64,000 nucleotides of DNA from JBOHRE01 sp050732635 (GCA_050732635.1 JBOHRE010000001.1:1-64000); one strand, 5' to 3'. Positions 42,941 to 53,047 are shown, counted from the stretch's first letter. Notes: generated from the sequence alone by a model not told the origin. Program-made: numbers and translations.

Positions 42941-42972
42941 TTGACATAATGTCTATTATGCGAAGTACTTCG
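42941..42972. promoter_or_regulatory. clustered palindromes upstream of ligD
   Basis: TTGACA at 42941 opens a run of dyads: GACATAATGTC (42943-42953), CATAAT-GTCT-ATTATG (42945-42960) and CGAAGTACTTCG (42961-42972). The AT-rich block stands out from its G-rich surroundings and lies about 85 nt before ligD. It looks like a repressor-controlled promoter. Confidence 0.55.
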
Positions 42973-43057
42973 GGGAGGCGTGCCATGGCGCATCGATTGC
43001 GACCGGCGCGGAGCGGCCCGCGGTAGTTTAGCAGGCAGCACCGAGCACGGAACGCGA

Positions 43058-45643
43058 ATGGGCCTGGATACCTATCGACAGAAGCGGCGCTTCGACCGAA
43101 CGCCGGAGCCTGCCGGCAGACTCGGCCGTACCGCGGGTGCCTTGCAGTTCGTGGTGCAGAAGCATGCCGCGCGGCGGCTGCACTATGATTTTCGGCTGGA
43201 GCTGAATGGCGTGCTGCTGAGCTGGGCGGTGCCGAAGGGGCCGAGTTACGACCCTGGGGAGAAGCGTCTGGCGGTTCACGTCGAAGACCACCCGCTCGAG
43301 TACGGGGACTTCGAGGGTGTGATTCCGCAGCGCGAGTATGGGGGCGGAACGGTCGTGTTGTGGGATCGCGGGGTTTGGGTGCCAAAGGGGGATCCGTCCG
43401 AGCAGTACGAGAAGGGGCGTCTGAAGTTCGAGCTGGCCGGCGAAAAGCTGATCGGCGGGTGGACGCTCGTGCGCATGGGCCGGCAGAACGCTGGTGAGAA
43501 GGAGAACTGGCTGCTGATCAAGGAGCGGGACGGGACCGAACGCTCGCCCACTGAGGCGGACATCGTCGAAACGCGGCCGGAGAGCGTGGCAACCGGTCGT
43601 ACGTTGGAGGAGATCGCCAGCCAGAAGGATCGGGTGTGGCGCTCGAAGGAGACGGTGACGGTAATCCCGAAGGGGCTTCCCGCGGCGAAGAAGGCCAGGC
43701 TGCCAGCGAAGACCGCGGTGAAGGCGCAGCTGGCCACCCTGGTCGATGCGGTACCCGAAGGTGACGACTGGTTGCACGAGATCAAGTTCGACGGCTATCG
43801 GCTGCTGTGCAGGCTGGAAAAGGGCGAAGCCGCGCTGGTCACGCGGAACGGCAAGGATTGGACGGAGCGCTTCGCGCCTCTGGCGCGCGCGGCGACCTCA
43901 TTGGCGGCGAACGCTGCCCTGCTCGATGGTGAGGCGGTGGCGTTGAATGACAGTGGGCGCAGCGACTTCCAGCTCTTGCAGAACGCCCTCGGCGGCGGCG
44001 CGTCGCCGCTCGTGTACTACGCGTTCGATTTGCTGCATCTCGAGGGCCACGACCTGCGTTCGGTGGGGCTGCTGGAACGCAAGCAGCTGTTGCGGGAGCT
44101 GCTCGAGCGCTCGGGCGTCGCCGGCGGGACGCTGCGCTACAGCGATCACGTGGTGGGCAACGGGCCGGCGTTTTTCGGGCAGGCCTGCGAGCTACAGCTC
44201 GAAGGCGTGATCAGTAAGCGTACGGATGCGCCCTACATCGAGGCGCGCAGCCGCACCTGGCTGAAGACGAAGTGCACACGCGAGCAGGAGTTCGTGATCG
44301 TCGGTTACACGGATCCGAAAGGCTCGCGCACCGGATTCGGCGCCCTGGCCGTGGGCTACCACGACGCGGAGGGCGAGCTCCGCTATGCCGGCAAGGTCGG
44401 AACTGGCTACGACGAGGCCACGCTGAAGGCGCTGCTGAGGCGGCTGAAGAAGCTCGAGCGGGAGGAGGCTCCGGTCGTGAACCCACCACGCGGTGGCGAA
44501 GCGCGCGGGCTCCACTGGGTCGAGCCGACACTGGTAGCCCAAGTCGCGTTCACGGAATGGACGCAGGACGACATTCTTCGGCACCCGGTGTTCAAGGGCC
44601 TGCGGGAGGACAAGGCGCCGAGCGAAGTCATTCGGGAGGCGCGGACCCCGCACCGGCGTGCGGAGCAGCAGGCGGCCGCCGAGTCGAATTCGCCACCGGC
44701 GCCCGGGCAGCAAGCAGGCCCGGAGGTCAGCCCGGAGGAGCTGACCGCGCTATTGAAGGATTTGCCGGCGATCCGGCTGACCAACCCGCAGCGCGTGCTC
44801 TTCCCTGCCGACGGTATCACGAAGCAAGATCTGGCCGGCTATTATGCGCTGGTCGCGCGCTGGATGCTACCGCTGGTGCGCGATCGAGCGCTGACGCTGG
44901 TCCGCTGTCCCGAAGGCATCGATGGGCCCTGCTTCTATCAGAAGCACGTCGGCGAGGCAGTGCCCAAGAGCATCAAGCGCGTGCCAGTCGAGGAGGCCCG
45001 GAAGACGGGCATCTATCTGTACGTCGATTCCGTCGAGGCCCTCGTCTCACTCGTACAGATCGGCGTGCTGGAGATCCATTTCTGGGGCTCGCGCATCGAC
45101 AAGATCGAGAAGCCTGACCTGCTGGTTCTGGACCTCGATCCGGACCCTGCTGTGTCCTGGTCACGGGTGGTCGAGGCCGCGCTCGAGCTGCGCGACCGGC
45201 TGGCTGAGCTCGGCCTGCAGTCCTTTGCTAAGACCACCGGAGGCAAGGGACTGCACGTCGTGGTTCCATTGACTCGCCGGACCGACTGGGAGGACGCCAA
45301 GGAGTTCGCCCGCGCACTCGCCGAGGAGCGTGTGCGCCTCCACCCGAGGTCGTACACCGCAGCCGTCTCGAAGGCCAAGCGCAAGGGCAAGATCTACATC
45401 GATTACCTGCGCAACGCACGCGGCTCGACCGCGATCGCGCCGTACTCGACGCGCGCCCGCCCAGGCGCGCCGGTGGCTACACCAATCGCCTGGGACGAGC
45501 TGTCGACGCAGCTCGACCCGGGGGCCCTTACGGTGCGGACCCTGCCCTCGCGCCTGCTCTCGCTGCGGCGCGATCCCTGGTCGGAGTACGCGACCGTGCG
45601 CCAGTCCATCACAGCCGCCGCACGAAAGGCGGTAGGTATGTAG
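43058..45643 (+). CDS. ligD: multifunctional ATP-dependent DNA ligase LigD
   Basis: Non-homologous end-joining ligase of about 861 residues, with domain order phosphoesterase-ligase-polymerase, the order of Pseudomonas LigD. The phosphoesterase domain has FVVQKHAARRLHYDFRLEL and AVHVEDHPLEYGDFEG; the ligase has motif I EIKFDGYR (Lys about 243) and TRNGKDWTERF, VISKR and WLKTKC; the polymerase has LTNPQRVLFPADGITKQDL, PEGIDGPCFYQKH, DLDPDPAVSW and TTGGKGLHVVVPL. ATG at 43058 yields the family start. No ku gene is visible in the window. Upstream palindromes suggest regulated expression. Confidence 0.95.
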   Translation: MGLDTYRQKRRFDRTPEPAGRLGRTAGALQFVVQKHAARRLHYDFRLELNGVLLSWAVPKGPSYDPGEKRLAVHVEDHPLEYGDFEGVIPQREYGGGTVVLWDRGVWVPKGDPSEQYEKGRLKFELAGEKLIGGWTLVRMGRQNAGEKENWLLIKERDGTERSPTEADIVETRPESVATGRTLEEIASQKDRVWRSKETVTVIPKGLPAAKKARLPAKTAVKAQLATLVDAVPEGDDWLHEIKFDGYRLLCRLEKGEAALVTRNGKDWTERFAPLARAATSLAANAALLDGEAVALNDSGRSDFQLLQNALGGGASPLVYYAFDLLHLEGHDLRSVGLLERKQLLRELLERSGVAGGTLRYSDHVVGNGPAFFGQACELQLEGVISKRTDAPYIEARSRTWLKTKCTREQEFVIVGYTDPKGSRTGFGALAVGYHDAEGELRYAGKVGTGYDEATLKALLRRLKKLEREEAPVVNPPRGGEARGLHWVEPTLVAQVAFTEWTQDDILRHPVFKGLREDKAPSEVIREARTPHRRAEQQAAAESNSPPAPGQQAGPEVSPEELTALLKDLPAIRLTNPQRVLFPADGITKQDLAGYYALVARWMLPLVRDRALTLVRCPEGIDGPCFYQKHVGEAVPKSIKRVPVEEARKTGIYLYVDSVEALVSLVQIGVLEIHFWGSRIDKIEKPDLLVLDLDPDPAVSWSRVVEAALELRDRLAELGLQSFAKTTGGKGLHVVVPLTRRTDWEDAKEFARALAEERVRLHPRSYTAAVSKAKRKGKIYIDYLRNARGSTAIAPYSTRARPGAPVATPIAWDELSTQLDPGALTVRTLPSRLLSLRRDPWSEYATVRQSITAAARKAVGM

Positions 45644-45655
45644 CGTGGATTCGTT

Positions 45656-46402
45656 TCAGTCGCCGGTCGATTCAGCGCTGTCATCCCCGACCGACGCCGG
45701 CGCGGCTGCCGCACCGGACGCCGCCGCGGCGTCAGCCTCGCCCAGCCGCATCTCGTAGACGTCGCGCTGCGGGTTGTCGGCCTCGGTCATCTCGATGAGC
45801 CGCTGGTACAGCTGTGCGGCTCCGGCCGCATCACCTCGGGCCAGACTCAGGCGCGCGGCCGCCGCCAGTCCCTCGCGCCGCTGGTACTCGTACTCGGCGT
45901 CGTCGCCGACCGCGCGGTACAGCTCTTCCGCGCGATCCAGGTTGCCGCTCTGCTCATACGCCGCGGCACGAAGCAGGCGCGCCGTCGCCGCCAGCAACGC
46001 GTCGCCGCCGGCATCGAAATCCTCGAGTACCTCGATTGCCGCCGTCGGCTGACCCTGCTGCAGCTGGAGCTGGGCGAGCAGAATCCCCGCCTCACCAGCC
46101 GCCTGTGTGCCACCGAACCGGTCGAGGAACGTCTGCAGGTCGCGGATCGCCAGCGCCGAGTTGCCACTCGCAGCCGTCTGCCGGATCTCCAACAGCTGGG
46201 TGACCGCCAGCTCGTCGAGTCGCGCCTGGCGGTTCAGGTAGTAGACTCCGCTGATTGCGACCACTGCGACAACGACAGCGGTAATGATGACGATACGCGC
46301 GTTGCGCCGCGCCCATTCCGTGAGATGGACCAGCCGGGCGATGAATGCGTCATCGGCCGCTTCAGGGCGGCGCCCGCGTGCGGCCGTCGGGTGTCGTGCC
46401 AT
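45656..46402 (-). CDS. YfgM-like TPR protein, single-pass
   Basis: A 248-residue protein with a cytoplasmic N-terminus, one transmembrane helix (IVIITAVVVAVVAISGVYYL, about residues 37-56) and a periplasmic TPR-like region (residues 70-225) with repeats such as GNSALAIRDLQTFLDRFGG and GNLDRAEELYRAVGDD. It fits the TPR_21/YfgM family, associated in E. coli with the Sec translocon and periplasmic chaperones. An Ala-rich acidic tail follows. It is divergent from the TamA-like gene, in keeping with a role in envelope protein biogenesis. Confidence 0.8.
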   Translation of the reverse strand: MARHPTAARGRRPEAADDAFIARLVHLTEWARRNARIVIITAVVVAVVAISGVYYLNRQARLDELAVTQLLEIRQTAASGNSALAIRDLQTFLDRFGGTQAAGEAGILLAQLQLQQGQPTAAIEVLEDFDAGGDALLAATARLLRAAAYEQSGNLDRAEELYRAVGDDAEYEYQRREGLAAAARLSLARGDAAGAAQLYQRLIEMTEADNPQRDVYEMRLGEADAAAASGAAAAPASVGDDSAESTGD

Positions 46403-46449
46403 GAAGTCTTCGGTTGCGCGGGCGACGTCTCGGCGACGCCCCGCGACGT

Positions 46450-46478
46450 TTGGAGGTTTTGCCAGAATCGACTATGAT
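46450..46478 (+). promoter_or_regulatory. sigma-70-like promoter for the TamA-TamB operon
   Basis: TTGGAG (46450-46455), 17-nt spacer, TATGAT (46473-46478), in the divergent gap between the TPR gene and the TamA-like gene. It would give a leader of about 120 nt. Confidence 0.45.
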
Positions 46479-46601
46479 AGCGCGTTTTTGGCATTGCGCG
46501 CAATCTGTGCAGCGCCGGCTACTAGCGGTTTCGCCGCCTCGCCGCACCGGCGATGGGAGCCGCCTGGGAGGCTTGGCGTATCGCTTGCAGCCGCGGACCG
46601 G

Positions 46602-48812
46602 ATGGTGACGGGCAACCGGCCAGAGCACGAGGACGTGAACAGACCGAGGAGAGGCATCCAGCGCCTGCTGGCGATGGTCAGCGGATTGGTCGTGGTGCTC
46701 GGCGGCTGCACGCGCCTGCCCACGCCGGCGACCGGTCCATTGGCGGAGTACGGGGAGTACGAAGGCCGCGAGATCGCGGATGTTGAGTTCATCAACACGG
46801 ATCCGTTCGCGGCCGACACGCTCGAGCAGCTGATCGAAACGGAGGCGACGCACTGCTCGCTGTTCGGCCTGCCCTTCTGCGTTCCCTTCACCGACTGGGG
46901 CCGGGAGGAGCGGTTCCTCGACCTGGGCACCCTTGCCAGCGATGCGGTGCGGCTGGCGGTGTTTTACCGGCAGAGCGGATACTTTGGCACGCGTGTCCGA
47001 CCGGGCGTGCAAGCTCGTGGCGACCTGGTTGCGGTGAGCTTCGCGGTGTTGAGCGGCGACCCCATCCTGCTCGACTCGCTGACTGTCGTCGGCACCGAAG
47101 GCATCCTCGATCCCGACTCGCTGGTTGCGACGCTGCCCTTGCAGCCTGGCGCGATCTTTCACATCGGTGAGTTCTTCGCTTCGGCCGACACGGTGCTGAG
47201 CGCCCTGCGCGAGCGTGGGTACGCCTACGCGGAGCTGCTGCGCAACTACGGCGTGGACACGCTGCGCGACCGTGCGAGCGCCGAGCTGGTCGCGTTACCC
47301 GGGCCGCGCGTGATCGTGGACTCGATCATGGTCGTGGGCGCGAACAGCCTCGGTCGGAAGGCGACGCTGCGGCAGCTGGAGTTCAGGGAGGGCGATGTGC
47401 TGCGCGCGAACCGGCTCGTATCGAGCCAGCGCAACCTGTACCTCGTTGATCTCGTGCAGTTCGCGACGGTCGAGGTGGCGCCCGACTCACTGCAGGCGCA
47501 GCCAGGCGACAGCACACGAGCCACGGTTCTGGTCACCGTTTCTGAAGGTCCCGTACACGTGGTGGAAGCGTCGGCGGGGTTCGGCAAGATCGAGTGCTTC
47601 CGTGTGGAGTCCGATTGGGTCAGCCGCAGTCTTCGAGGTGGCGGTCGACGGCTCGCCATCCACGGCGAGATGTCGAAGATCGGTCTGGGTGAGCCGACGC
47701 ATCTCGGCAGCGTCGAGTCGTTCTGCAACGCGTTCGAGGGTGATGAGTTTGGCCGCGATCTCGATCACCGGTTGGCGGCGGATTACACGCAGCCGGGCTT
47801 TCTGAGCCCGCGCAACGAGCTGGTCGCGACGATCTTCGACGAACGGCTTTCCGAGCCGGGACTGTTCCAGCGAGAGGCAACTGGTGGCCGCCTGGGCGTG
47901 GTCAGGCGGCTGCGCACAGAGGATGTGATCAGCGGCGGCGTGAACGTGGAGCGAGGCAGGACCGGGGCCAAGCCCGCCTTTTTCTGCCTGGCGCTCGCGG
48001 TCTGTCAGCCCAGCGATATCCTGCAGCTGTCCGGAGATCGCTGGCGCAACTCGCTCAATGCGACAATCGTGCGCGATCGCACGGACTCGCAGCTGAACCC
48101 GACACGCGGCTACCAGGTGCGCATGGACGCCGGCTGGGCGGCGCCCTGGCTGCGCTCCGACGTGCAGTTTGTCCGTTGGACCGGTGATATGGCCCGCTAC
48201 ACCAGGGTGCGCCGCAACTGGATCGGCGCCGGGTATCTGCGGCTCGGCAGCTTCTTCGGCACGGCAACGGTCGTATCGGATCCGGGCGACCCGGACTTCC
48301 TGCCGCCCGAAGAGCGCTTCTTTGCCGGTGGACCGACCAGCGTACGGGGCTACGATCGCAACCAGCTCGGGCCCGGCGTGTGGATCGTGCCGCAGGCGCC
48401 GGATTCCGCGGCGCCGGTCCCTGACCCCGAGGCCGAGCCAGTGTTCGTCCCGGTCGGCGGAACCTCGGTGCTGGTGGGCAGCGTTGAGCTGCGCTTCCCT
48501 TCCCCCTGGCTCCGGCGTTATCTGAGCATGGCCACGTTCATCGATGCGGGTGCCGTCGGTACAGGCGAGCTCTGGGACATCGGGCTGGGCGAGCTGCGCG
48601 TGACACCGGGCTTCGGGATTCGCATCGCGACCCCGGTCGGTCCTGCCCGGCTCGATATGGCCTACAACCCTCACCGCCTGACCGCGGGACCGTTGCTGGT
48701 CACGAATCAGGAAACCGGCTCACTCTTCCGCGTGCGCGACAGCTTCCGGCCTGAAGGCGTGAGTTTCTTCGAACGCCTCAAGCTCCACGTTGCCGTGGGG
48801 CACGCTTTCTAG
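46602..48812 (+). CDS. TamA/BamA-family outer-membrane protein with lipoprotein signal (TamL-like)
   Basis: About 736 residues: an N-terminal signal ending in a lipobox (MVSGLVVVLGGC), POTRA-like domains to about residue 350 (AVFYRQSGYFGTRVRPGV, ALRERGYAYAELLRNYGVD, TLRQLEFREGDVLRANRL), and a C-terminal 16-strand barrel with the Omp85 marks GPTSVRGYDRNQLGP and the final strand ending in aromatic Phe (HVAVGHAF). TamA with TamB helps to insert proteins or move lipids across the envelope. Lipidated TamA (TamL) is known from Bacteroidota. GTG at 46635 is an alternative start. tamB follows after 2 nt. Confidence 0.88.
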   Translation: MVTGNRPEHEDVNRPRRGIQRLLAMVSGLVVVLGGCTRLPTPATGPLAEYGEYEGREIADVEFINTDPFAADTLEQLIETEATHCSLFGLPFCVPFTDWGREERFLDLGTLASDAVRLAVFYRQSGYFGTRVRPGVQARGDLVAVSFAVLSGDPILLDSLTVVGTEGILDPDSLVATLPLQPGAIFHIGEFFASADTVLSALRERGYAYAELLRNYGVDTLRDRASAELVALPGPRVIVDSIMVVGANSLGRKATLRQLEFREGDVLRANRLVSSQRNLYLVDLVQFATVEVAPDSLQAQPGDSTRATVLVTVSEGPVHVVEASAGFGKIECFRVESDWVSRSLRGGGRRLAIHGEMSKIGLGEPTHLGSVESFCNAFEGDEFGRDLDHRLAADYTQPGFLSPRNELVATIFDERLSEPGLFQREATGGRLGVVRRLRTEDVISGGVNVERGRTGAKPAFFCLALAVCQPSDILQLSGDRWRNSLNATIVRDRTDSQLNPTRGYQVRMDAGWAAPWLRSDVQFVRWTGDMARYTRVRRNWIGAGYLRLGSFFGTATVVSDPGDPDFLPPEERFFAGGPTSVRGYDRNQLGPGVWIVPQAPDSAAPVPDPEAEPVFVPVGGTSVLVGSVELRFPSPWLRRYLSMATFIDAGAVGTGELWDIGLGELRVTPGFGIRIATPVGPARLDMAYNPHRLTAGPLLVTNQETGSLFRVRDSFRPEGVSFFERLKLHVAVGHAF

Positions 48813-48814
48813 CG

Positions 48815-51800
48815 ATGCCGGTCAAACGCTTTCGCCGGTGGGTCACTGCATCGCAGGGTCGCGCGATCGCCGCGGGCATCGCCGCGATCGTGGTGGCGGT
48901 CGTGCTCATCATCGCCGTGGCCGTGACTCGCGACGACGCCGATCCAGCCATCCCTGAAGACGCTCTGGAGGCGGACTCGCTGCTGATGGACCAGCCGGCA
49001 CTCGAGCTGGAGGCGACGCGCGACGAGGTGGGTGGCTTCGAGCAACGCATCGCCGAGCGGCTCGCAGCCCGGCCGGCGCCGACCGGCGAGCTCGGCCCGG
49101 TGCTACGCGTGCGTCTGGCCGACGTCGATTGGCGCGACCGGGCGGGCCGGCCGTTCCTGCTCGCCGATGTCGCCGTTGCGCGCATGGACCATGACGCGTT
49201 CAAGGCCGGCCGCGTGGTGTTGTCCGACGTGACGCTCGAGGCACCACGAGTCCTGCTCGTTCGCGAGACGCCGAACGCTCAGTGGAACTACATACCGGTG
49301 CTTGGCTTCGACAGGCCGCCTCGAGCGCCGCGCGCCGCCGATGAGTTGCGCGGCTCTGCCGAGACCGGCGTATTCGTGCGCGCGCTGACCATGCGCAATG
49401 GCCGGGTCGAGATCCGGCTGCCGACCGAACGCTATGTGTTCACGGATCTCGCTGGCCGGGTCCCCGCGATCGACCTGCCCTCGGGCAATCGGGCTGCCGA
49501 GATCCGCATAGCAGCGCTCGAGTCCACGCTGGAGGTGCCGGCGGAGGATCGCGTGCTGCCCTTTGCCATCGCTGACGCCCGCTTGCTGCTCCCGGGCGGA
49601 CGCGTCGACTTCACGATCGGCGACGCCCGGCTCGCCGATACGCGCCTCGCCGCGCTCGAGGGCACCTGGGATCCGGATCTGCCGGGGCTCGGCCTGCGTG
49701 CAAGCGGCTTCGTCGAGCGCGTCGAGCTGGCCGACATCCGCTTCCTGTACGCCGATCTCCCCGAAGAAGGCACGGCCAGCTTCGCCTGGCGCATCGAGCC
49801 CACGGCCGCAGGCAACGAGGTGACGGTCCGGGATCTGGCGTTGAGCTCCGGTCCGAACAGCGTTGCAGGCACCTTGGCATTCCGCTTCGGGGATGCTGGC
49901 TTCGCACTCGGGTCGCTCGATCTGCAGCTCGAGCCGCTGTCATTGGAGCTCGTCGAACGATTCCTCGATGAGCCGCTACCGTACACTGGCACGTTGCGCG
50001 GACGCGTCTATGGGGACGCGGCCGCGCTGCGCTTCGACCTGGCCGCCGCCGTGCGTGCGCGGGGCACGGATCAGGACCTACGCACCGACGTGACCGGCCT
50101 GGCCGCGCTGGACAACGGGGGGTTTCAGCTTCGCCGGCTGGAAGCGGATCTGCGGGACGCGCCGCTGGTTGCGCTGCGAGGGTTCCTGCCCGGCCTCCCC
50201 GTCGCCGGCACCATCACGGGTCGGGTGACGCTGCTCGGACCGCCTGGCGAGACGCCGCTGGATGTCGACGTCAGCCTCGAACTGGCCGGTGGCACCGCGG
50301 CTGTGCGTGGTACGCTCGATCTCACGGGTGCCGTCATCGTGTATGATTTGACCGGCAGCCTCCTCGCGGTCGATCTGCAGCAGCTGGTGGAGCCGAGCGT
50401 GCCCCCGATCCTGCTCACCGCCGAGTTTGCGCTGGCGGGAAGCGGAACCGATCCCGAGACCGCTGACGCGAGTCTTTCGCTCCGCGGCGATTTCGCCGGC
50501 TGGCAGACGGCGCCCGCTGACCATGTCGATCTGCGCGTTCGCCTCGCGGGCGGAATGCTGAACGTCGATACGCTGGACGCCGTCGTGGGCCCGCTCGCAG
50601 CCGAAGTGAACGGGGTTTGGGCGACGCGCGCCGATCGTGACGCCCCGGGACTCTCCTACCGCGTTGCAGTGACGACCCTGGCGCCGCTGGCTCCGTATCT
50701 GCCCTTCATCCCGGAGGACGCGACGGCCGGTGGTGCCGTCGATCTCGCAGGCCAGCTCCGTGGCAGTCTACAGCGGCCACAGTTCGTCGGTGACATGCAG
50801 CTCCGCGAAGTGCGCTACGGTGATTGGGCGGTGGGTGCCGCCGAAGGGAGCTACGATGTCGCCCTCGGCGATAGCATCCCCGTGATTCATGTCGCGCTCG
50901 GCGCTCGCGGCATCGAGACGCCCACTGCCGGTGCCTTCGAGGCAGCATCGCTCGATGTGGCAGTGAGTCGCCCAACATTCAGCCTGGTGGGCCGCTTCGA
51001 CAGAGTCATCGGCGGCGTCGGTGAAATCGAGCTCGAAGGACGCTTCCTTGATGCCGGTGCGAACGAAGCCGTCGTGCGCCACCTGCTCGTCGACCTGGGC
51101 GAGGACCGTTGGTCGCTTGCCGAGCCGGCACTCGTCACTTGGGGTGGTGTGCCTGGCGTGGTGGTCGAGGATCTGTTGGTCGAGTCCACGACCGGCGATG
51201 GTGAGCTGGCTCTCGGCGGCACTGTTTGGCCACTCGCCGATGCGGACGTTCGCTTCCGCCTCCGCGACCTGCCTGCTGGCGAGCTGCAGCAGATGCTCGG
51301 GCAGGAGCCCGTGCTGAGCGGTCGCATCTGGGCGGAGGGGTCGATCGTCGGCGGCGAGGCTCCCGTTGTGCTCGCCGATTTCCGCGTCGCGAACGGCAGT
51401 CTGCAGACGGTCGCATTCGAGCTGCTCGAGGGCGCTGTCGAGTACCGTGACACGCGCGCCGACCTCACGCTCGATGCTGTGCTGGCGCCGGGCGGCCGGC
51501 TCGTCGCGGACCTCCAGCTGCCCGTCCTGTTCCGACTCACCGACGATCCCTCTTTCGGCTGGGCCGAAGCCGGAGCCCTCGCTGGAACGATCGAGGCCGA
51601 CTCGCTGCCGCTTCAGCTTCTGTCCAATCTGCTGCCGCAGGTGCGCGATCCGGAAGGTTCGGCCGCGGGACGTGTGGTCCTGGCCGGCAGCGCTGCCGCC
51701 CCCGAGTTCCAGGGTGCCCTGCAGCTGACCGGCGGCGCATTCACGTTGCCGGCGCTGCGCCAGCGCTATACCGGCATCGAGGGGACGCTCAGCCTTGCCG

Positions 51801-53029
51801 ACGAACGCGTAAGTGTCGATGACATCGTGATCCGGAGCGACGGCACGGCTCGCCTCAGCGGATCGATCGTTTTCGAGCAGCTCGATCGACCCATCGCGGA
51901 CCTCGAGGTCGTGCTCGAAGGCTTCCGGCCGCTGGGAGTCGGGGATGTGGACCCGGCCGCAGTTTGGGGCACGCTGAGTGTGGACGGGCCGTTCAGCGCG
52001 CTCGTTCTCGGCGGCGACCTGCGCGTCGATGACGGCACCATCGAGGTGCCCGACTTCGGATCGGACCCGTTCAGTCAGGAGATGCGCGACTTCGTTGAGG
52101 CCGGCGGCGACGCGACCGCGGGGCTCGACGAGCCGGAGGGAGGCCTCGATTACGACATCCGTGGCATGACCGTGCGTTTTGGCAGCGCGACCTGGTTCGT
52201 CGTCAACACGCCGGAGACCAGCGATGCGCGCGTTCAGCTAGGCGGTGAGCTGACGTTGTTCGGCTCCGGCGACGACCTGCGGATCTTCGGCACGCTCAGC
52301 GGCGAGCGCGGCACGTTCACGCTGACCGCCGGCCTGCTCGTGCGCCGGTTCGAGGTGCGCGAGGCGCAGATCCGCTTCTTTGGCGAGGCGGATCCCAACC
52401 CGCAGATCGATATCATCGCCTCGCGCACGATCTACACGGCCGCGGGCGAGGAGATCGAGGTGCTCGCCAACGTGACGGGCACGGCCAGTCGGCCGCGCCT
52501 CTCGCTGGCGACCGCTCAGGGCACACAGATCCCGGAGTCCGAGCTGCTCAGCTTCCTCCTGTTCGGCCAGCCGAGTGGCGCATTGGGTGGCGGCCTGACC
52601 GGCACCGAGCAGCTGCTCGAGAGCACTCTGCTCGGTGGTCTCGCCGACTGGTTCACACTCGGTCTGGAGGAAGCCTTCATCGAGGAGCTCGGGCTCGACT
52701 ACTTCCAGCTTCGCTTCGCCCAACCCACGCTCGGCGGCATCGGCGGCATCTTCGAGCAGCCCATGCTCGTCTTTGGCAAGGAAGTGAGCAGCGACGTTTT
52801 CCTGCGTGTGACGACGGGACTCGGCGGGCTTCTCGGCGCCTCCGCATCCTTCGAGGACGCATTCGGCATCGCCATCGAGTGGCGCATTGATCGGGAATGG
52901 CGTCTCGAGGGCGGCATCGAGCCGACAGTGCGGCGGCGCCTCAGCCCTTTCGGTATCCGCCTCAACACGCCACTCTCCAATCCGGACATCCAGTGGTTCG
53001 TCGACCTGCGCCGGCGCTGGACGTATTGA
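48815..53029 (+). CDS. tamB: TamB-like translocation and assembly module / AsmA-like bridge protein
   Basis: A 1404-residue protein with an N-terminal membrane anchor (IAAGIAAIVVAVVLIIAVAV, residues 19-40), a very long beta-rich periplasmic region of repeating strands with aspartate/glycine turns, and the C-terminal DUF490/TamB domain (VLANVTGTASRPRLSLATAQGTQIPESELLSFLLFGQPSGAL, then SLLGGLADWFTLGLEEAFIEELGLDYFQLR). TamB proteins span the periplasm and work with TamA, and are also held to move phospholipids. It starts 2 nt after the TamA-like stop, so they are surely one operon. Confidence 0.93.
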   Translation: MPVKRFRRWVTASQGRAIAAGIAAIVVAVVLIIAVAVTRDDADPAIPEDALEADSLLMDQPALELEATRDEVGGFEQRIAERLAARPAPTGELGPVLRVRLADVDWRDRAGRPFLLADVAVARMDHDAFKAGRVVLSDVTLEAPRVLLVRETPNAQWNYIPVLGFDRPPRAPRAADELRGSAETGVFVRALTMRNGRVEIRLPTERYVFTDLAGRVPAIDLPSGNRAAEIRIAALESTLEVPAEDRVLPFAIADARLLLPGGRVDFTIGDARLADTRLAALEGTWDPDLPGLGLRASGFVERVELADIRFLYADLPEEGTASFAWRIEPTAAGNEVTVRDLALSSGPNSVAGTLAFRFGDAGFALGSLDLQLEPLSLELVERFLDEPLPYTGTLRGRVYGDAAALRFDLAAAVRARGTDQDLRTDVTGLAALDNGGFQLRRLEADLRDAPLVALRGFLPGLPVAGTITGRVTLLGPPGETPLDVDVSLELAGGTAAVRGTLDLTGAVIVYDLTGSLLAVDLQQLVEPSVPPILLTAEFALAGSGTDPETADASLSLRGDFAGWQTAPADHVDLRVRLAGGMLNVDTLDAVVGPLAAEVNGVWATRADRDAPGLSYRVAVTTLAPLAPYLPFIPEDATAGGAVDLAGQLRGSLQRPQFVGDMQLREVRYGDWAVGAAEGSYDVALGDSIPVIHVALGARGIETPTAGAFEAASLDVAVSRPTFSLVGRFDRVIGGVGEIELEGRFLDAGANEAVVRHLLVDLGEDRWSLAEPALVTWGGVPGVVVEDLLVESTTGDGELALGGTVWPLADADVRFRLRDLPAGELQQMLGQEPVLSGRIWAEGSIVGGEAPVVLADFRVANGSLQTVAFELLEGAVEYRDTRADLTLDAVLAPGGRLVADLQLPVLFRLTDDPSFGWAEAGALAGTIEADSLPLQLLSNLLPQVRDPEGSAAGRVVLAGSAAAPEFQGALQLTGGAFTLPALRQRYTGIEGTLSLADERVSVDDIVIRSDGTARLSGSIVFEQLDRPIADLEVVLEGFRPLGVGDVDPAAVWGTLSVDGPFSALVLGGDLRVDDGTIEVPDFGSDPFSQEMRDFVEAGGDATAGLDEPEGGLDYDIRGMTVRFGSATWFVVNTPETSDARVQLGGELTLFGSGDDLRIFGTLSGERGTFTLTAGLLVRRFEVREAQIRFFGEADPNPQIDIIASRTIYTAAGEEIEVLANVTGTASRPRLSLATAQGTQIPESELLSFLLFGQPSGALGGGLTGTEQLLESTLLGGLADWFTLGLEEAFIEELGLDYFQLRFAQPTLGGIGGIFEQPMLVFGKEVSSDVFLRVTTGLGGLLGASASFEDAFGIAIEWRIDREWRLEGGIEPTVRRRLSPFGIRLNTPLSNPDIQWFVDLRRRWTY

Positions 53030-53047
53030 CCCTTCGGCAGGGCCCGC

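Noticed and set aside
43058..45643. Search for a ku gene near ligD
   Set aside because: None of the neighbouring frames resembles Ku; it may lie elsewhere in the genome.
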